Source: Roseinatronobacter sp052379845
GTDB lineage: Bacteria; Pseudomonadota; Alphaproteobacteria; Rhodobacterales; Rhodobacteraceae
NCBI GenBank assembly: GCA_052379845.1
Contig: JBQTCF010000023.1
Reading direction: 5' to 3' (one strand)
Length of the DNA stretch: 64,000 nucleotides
Below, piece after piece: positions 61,027 through 64,000 of this stretch (the first letter of the stretch is position 1; each line of letters begins with the position of its first letter). The translations under genes and the position numbers were made by a program. The notes beneath the pieces were generated by a model. It searched no databases. It saw only the letters and a list, made by a program, of their open reading frames with translations, and was not told the origin of the DNA.

Positions 61027-62129
61027 TATTCCTGCCCTTCGATCTTTGTGCGCATGAAGTGCAGCCGCTCCATGATTGGCGCGTCCGAGAAATGGAACAG
61101 ATCGAACCTGGTTTCGGCCTGCAACGACCACGGCACCCAAGACGGTACCACAAACATATCGCCTTTTTCCAGTTCTGTGGTTTCGCCGTTCAGAACCACC
61201 GCGCCGGTTCCTTCAAACACCTGAAACACGCTGGAGCCGACCTCGTTGCGGGTAGCTGTTTGCGTGCCCGCACGCAGCCGGTGGAATTCGCAACGGATCG
61301 TTGGCATGACATCGCCGCCAGTGGTCGGGTTCACATAGCGGATGGCCGCATGTCCCGGCGCGATGGTGGCGGGTTGGCCTTCATCCTCCAACAGCAGTTG
61401 TTCCGTTAATGCACGGTCAGTGAATTCCCAGCGATAGGCCCCGATGGGGGATGCCACGGTGTCTTGCAGCCCCGACAGCGGGCGTAGGCCAGGATGGCAC
61501 CACAGGCGCTCCCCGCGCGAGAAATTCGGTGTCGCATAATCGGTCACGCGATCTGACCCGAATTCAAAGAACCCTACATCCATCTGTTGGCTGAAGGGAA
61601 TATCCAGCCCGTCAATCCAGGCCATCGGTTGATCGGTGTCATTATGATGGCCGTGAAAGTTCCAGCCCGGCGTCAACAGAAGATCGCCACGCGACATGCG
61701 CACCGGATCGCCGTTTACCACGGTCCACACGCCTTCGCCCTCAACGACAAAGCGGAAGGCATTTTGCGAATGGCGGTGTTCGGGCGCGGTTTCGCGCGGA
61801 CCGAGATACTGGATCGCTGCCCATAGCGTCGGGCTGATATAGGCATTCGGTGCGAGGCCGGGGTTTGCCAGCCCGATGGCGCGGCGTTCGCCGCCCCGCC
61901 CTACGGGGACCAGCGCGCCCGATGCCTCGGCCAGCGGCAGCAGCTTCGCCCATTTCCAGACATGTGGCACGGCTTTGGGTTTCGGATGGATCGGCATCAG
62001 ATCACCAAGCTGGGTCCAGAGCGGGATTAGGTTTTCCTCCTCGAACCCTTTGTAAAGCGCGCGCAACTCGGGGCTGTCTTCGGGCTGCATCGCGTGTTCA
62101 ACAGTGTCATAATCAAGCGGTTCGTTCAT
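61026..62129 (-). CDS. gentisate 1,2-dioxygenase
   Basis: The 367-residue bicupin starts at MNEPLDYDTVEHAMQPED with AAGGAGG in front. The N-terminal cupin holds the Fe ligands and neighbours: PRETAPEHRHSQNAFRFVVEGEGVWTVVNGD and LTPGWNFHGHHNDTDQPMAWIDGLDIPF. The second cupin has TATRNEVGSSVFQVFEGTGAVVLNGE. The enzyme opens the gentisate ring to maleylpyruvate with O2. It is flanked by the isomerase gene upstream and the MDMPI-like gene downstream, all on the minus strand. Confidence 0.95.
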   Translation of the reverse strand: MNEPLDYDTVEHAMQPEDSPELRALYKGFEEENLIPLWTQLGDLMPIHPKPKAVPHVWKWAKLLPLAEASGALVPVGRGGERRAIGLANPGLAPNAYISPTLWAAIQYLGPRETAPEHRHSQNAFRFVVEGEGVWTVVNGDPVRMSRGDLLLTPGWNFHGHHNDTDQPMAWIDGLDIPFSQQMDVGFFEFGSDRVTDYATPNFSRGERLWCHPGLRPLSGLQDTVASPIGAYRWEFTDRALTEQLLLEDEGQPATIAPGHAAIRYVNPTTGGDVMPTIRCEFHRLRAGTQTATRNEVGSSVFQVFEGTGAVVLNGETTELEKGDMFVVPSWVPWSLQAETRFDLFHFSDAPIMERLHFMRTKIEGQE

Positions 62130-62163
62130 TTGTTTGTGCCTCCTTGATGGAACGGGAATGGGG

Positions 62164-62811
62164 TCAGGCTGCATCGGGCTGGTTCGGGGGGGCGGCCATG
62201 ATAAAGGCGGGCAATTCATCCAGCGCGGCATAGATGCGCGCGATTACCGGCCAGCGATCCAGAGCAATGCTGAAACGACGGTTGTTCCAGATCTGCGCAT
62301 AAAGGCAGATATCGGCCATGCCGGGGGTTTCACCATGGCAGTAGGTGCCGGTCTGGTCACTGGTGGCAAGTGTGGTTTCCAATGCATCAAAAGTCAGCGT
62401 GACCCAATGCGTGAACCATTCATTCTGCGCGTCGTCATCCGCTCCGAACTGGTCGCGGATACGAAACAACACGCGCAGGTTGTTCAACGGATGAACTTCG
62501 CAGGCGATTGTGTAGGACAGCGCGCGCACGCGGGCACGCCCGTCCGCATCGGGAGGCAGCAGCGCGGGTTCAGGATGGGTTTCCTCCAGCCATTCAAGGA
62601 TCGCCAGCGATTGTGTCAGGACCGTACCATCCGCGCGTTCCAGTGTTGGCACCAAGCCCTGCGGATTCTTCGCCAGATATTCGGGTGTCCGGGTTTCGCC
62701 ATCGCGTAGAACATAGGGGATATAGTCATATGCCAGCCCCTTCAGGTTCAGCGCGGCGCGCAGCCGTGTGGATGTCGATGATCGAAAGAAGTTGTGCAAT
62801 TTTAGGGTCAT
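62164..62811 (-). CDS. glutathione-dependent maleylpyruvate isomerase (zeta-class GST)
   Basis: The 215-residue protein has the zeta-GST signature FFRSSTSTRLRAALNLKGL (Ser-Ser-x-Ser-x-Arg active site) and the glutathione site NPQGLVPTLERADGTVLTQSLAILEWLEE. The C-terminal helical domain has LSYTIACEVHPLNNLRVL and GETPGMADICLYAQIWNNRRF. It isomerises maleylpyruvate to fumarylpyruvate, between the dioxygenase and the hydrolase steps whose genes flank it. Maleylacetoacetate isomerase is the alternative name for the fold; the context decides for maleylpyruvate. Confidence 0.93.
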   Translation of the reverse strand: MTLKLHNFFRSSTSTRLRAALNLKGLAYDYIPYVLRDGETRTPEYLAKNPQGLVPTLERADGTVLTQSLAILEWLEETHPEPALLPPDADGRARVRALSYTIACEVHPLNNLRVLFRIRDQFGADDDAQNEWFTHWVTLTFDALETTLATSDQTGTYCHGETPGMADICLYAQIWNNRRFSIALDRWPVIARIYAALDELPAFIMAAPPNQPDAA

Positions 62812-62821
62812 ATGTGGCTCC

Positions 62822-63646
62822 TTAATGTGACATGAAAACGGGCACGCGCGTTGTTTTCAGTACTTCATGGGTCACGCCGCCAAACAGATCCTGCGAAAAC
62901 TTGCTGTGCTCATATGCGCCCATGACGATCAGTTTCGCGCCAACCTCGTCTGCGGCATCCTCGATCACAGCAGCGATGCTGCGACCCTTGGCGCTGCGAT
63001 GCAGGTGATCGGCAGCAATGCCGTGGCGCTCCAGATGGCGCAGGATTCCACCATCGATCGGCGTTTGTGGTGCCCGCCCGCCGACCGTCAGAAGTGTGAC
63101 CTTGCGCTTGCCCTCGATAATGCCCATCGCATCGCCAAGGGCGCGGGCGGCGGCGCGTTTGCCGTCCCATGCGACAAGGACATGATCGGCCAGCACCGGC
63201 GCGGAATAGTTTTCCGGGACAATCAATACAGGTCGCCCGCTGCGCAGCGCGATCAAGTCTGGGCTGACAACGTGATGCTCTTCACCGACCAGATCAGATT
63301 GAAACCCGGTGATCACCAGATCGTAATGCCGCGCAAGCTCACTCGGCAATATGTCGCAAAGCTCTTCGGGCGGAATGAAGCGCGCGCGATCCGCAAGACC
63401 TGCTGCGCGCACAGCTGTTTCAAACTGCGCGATGGCGGTCAGGGTATCGCTTTTCTCGGCTCTCCGAAGCTGGTCGCGCAGCGCCGCGGAAAGCCCCGCT
63501 CCGAAACGGTCAAAAAAAGACCTCCCGTTGCGCATGATCACTGTCAACCATGCATCATAATGCTGCGCCAGCTTGATCGAGTGAGCTAGGCTGGCGGCAA
63601 ATGCCGCCTCTCCGCTATAGGCCAGAAGCAGGTTTCTGAAACTCAT
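62822..63646 (-). CDS. universal stress protein, UspA family, tandem domain
   Basis: The 274-residue protein is read from MSFRNLLLAYSGEAAFAASL (63646). The first half is a reduced Usp fold; the second ends with the canonical ATP-binding pattern KLIVMGAYEHSKFSQDLFGGVTHEVLKTTRVPVFMSH. It lies between the hydrolase and isomerase genes of the gentisate pathway, 10 bases from the latter, so it is co-transcribed. UspA genes are often found in aromatic catabolic operons, where they may help survival under substrate stress (inference). Confidence 0.9.
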   Translation of the reverse strand: MSFRNLLLAYSGEAAFAASLAHSIKLAQHYDAWLTVIMRNGRSFFDRFGAGLSAALRDQLRRAEKSDTLTAIAQFETAVRAAGLADRARFIPPEELCDILPSELARHYDLVITGFQSDLVGEEHHVVSPDLIALRSGRPVLIVPENYSAPVLADHVLVAWDGKRAAARALGDAMGIIEGKRKVTLLTVGGRAPQTPIDGGILRHLERHGIAADHLHRSAKGRSIAAVIEDAADEVGAKLIVMGAYEHSKFSQDLFGGVTHEVLKTTRVPVFMSH

Positions 63647-63671
63647 GCGCCGCTCCGTTGGTTGTGCCCAC

Positions 63672-64000
63672 TCAGACCCTTGGGCCAATGGGAGTTTCGA
63701 TTGCGCCAAGACCTGCGATTTCGACGCGACACAGATCGCCCTCAAGCAACGGGCCGACACCTGCGGGCGTGCCCGTCATGATCAGATCGCCCGGACGTAA
63801 TTCGATCGAATGCGACAGGATCGAGATGATTTCGGGAACCGACCAGATCAGTTCTGAAAGATCGGCATCCTGCTTGGTCTTGCCATTCACCGTCAGTGTT
63901 ATGGCCCCCTTATCAGGGTGGCCCGTTTTCTCGACGGGATAGACTGGGCCAATCACTGCCGAACGGTCAAACGCCTTGCCCCAATCCCAGGGCCGCCCTT
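63672..64000 (-). CDS. fumarylpyruvate hydrolase, C-terminal part (cut by window end)
   Basis: About 108 residues are visible; the N-terminus lies beyond the window. The frame enters as RPWDWGKAFDRSAVIGPVYPVEKTG and continues ITLTVNGKTKQDADLSELIWSVPEIISILS, then the FAH-family end LRPGDLIMTGTPAGVGPLLEGDLCRVEIAGLG. In the fumarylacetoacetate hydrolase family, the PWDxGKxFD segment and the gentisate context indicate hydrolysis of fumarylpyruvate to fumarate and pyruvate, the last step of the pathway. Confidence 0.88.
   Translation of the reverse strand, partial: GRPWDWGKAFDRSAVIGPVYPVEKTGHPDKGAITLTVNGKTKQDADLSELIWSVPEIISILSHSIELRPGDLIMTGTPAGVGPLLEGDLCRVEIAGLGAIETPIGPRV

Noticed and set aside
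1..64000. CRISPR arrays, rRNA or tRNA genes
   Set aside because: No regularly spaced direct repeats and no cloverleaf or rRNA-like sequence were noticed; small RNAs cannot be excluded without a covariance-model search.

Overview
The window is a high-GC alphaproteobacterial accessory region. Protein style, IS types and the gentisate and T4SS gene sets suggest Rhodobacterales (Roseobacter/Paracoccus relatives). A complete VirB-type conjugation cluster, a replication-initiator-like gene with a structured leader and many IS remnants suggest a conjugative plasmid or integrative conjugative element. No tRNA, rRNA or CRISPR array was seen.

Layout. (1) 0.5-10.9 kb, minus strand: a tightly coupled, probably anti-phage operon. 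It runs from a small ribbon-helix-helix protein (too short to be noticed easily) through an MmeI-like DNA methyltransferase that lacks a nuclease N-terminus, a membrane-anchored AT-rich protein, a duplicated scrap of the helicase N-terminus, a Schlafen-AlbA/GHKL ATPase, a DEAD/DEAH helicase and a GIY-YIG nuclease, to a DUF4236-TPR protein and a hypothetical protein. The core resembles the Bacillus YeeA-YeeB-YeeC trio. (2) 11.1-22.3 kb, minus strand: virB1-virB11-type mating-pair genes, with start and stop codons overlapping almost throughout. They include two lytic transglycosylases, one of which looks like a VirB5 paralogue carrying an SLT domain. No relaxase or VirD4 lies inside the window. 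(3) 22.7-26.6 kb: plasmid-type hypotheticals, a winged-helix Rep-like gene behind a chain of RNA hairpins with a minus-strand terminator (candidate antisense control), and a secreted endonuclease/exonuclease/phosphatase protein. (4) 26.6-29.3 kb: a decayed IS3 element split by an IS110 element.

(5) 29.4-53.9 kb: a large catabolic regulon centred on a luciferase-like FMN monooxygenase with two flavin reductases. It also holds alcohol and aldehyde dehydrogenases, an SDR, acyl-CoA dehydrogenase, FadJ-like protein, thiolase, CoA transferase, ETF alpha/beta, a CUT2-type ABC importer and an AcoR-like regulator. Unusually it carries its own flavin supply: RibH2, RibE, a RibA with a degenerate RibB half, and a stand-alone riboflavin kinase. 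A shared palindrome, TGTC-N8-GACA (best form TGTCGC-N4-GCGACA), recurs upstream of most of these transcription units and is the likely binding site of the cluster regulator. That regulator lacks the GAFTGA loop needed to activate sigma-54. The substrate cannot be read from sequence; an alicyclic or terpenoid-like compound, oxygenated, ring-opened and then beta-oxidised, fits best.

(6) 54.1-56.8 kb: an IS5-family remnant, an IS701-family element and an AT-rich orphan gene. (7) 57.1-64.0 kb, minus strand: a GMC alcohol oxidoreductase and an aromatic aldehyde dehydrogenase, followed upstream by the gentisate ring-cleavage genes (fumarylpyruvate hydrolase, UspA, GST-type maleylpyruvate isomerase, gentisate 1,2-dioxygenase, and an MDMPI/DinB-like protein). 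The hydrolase is cut by the window end.
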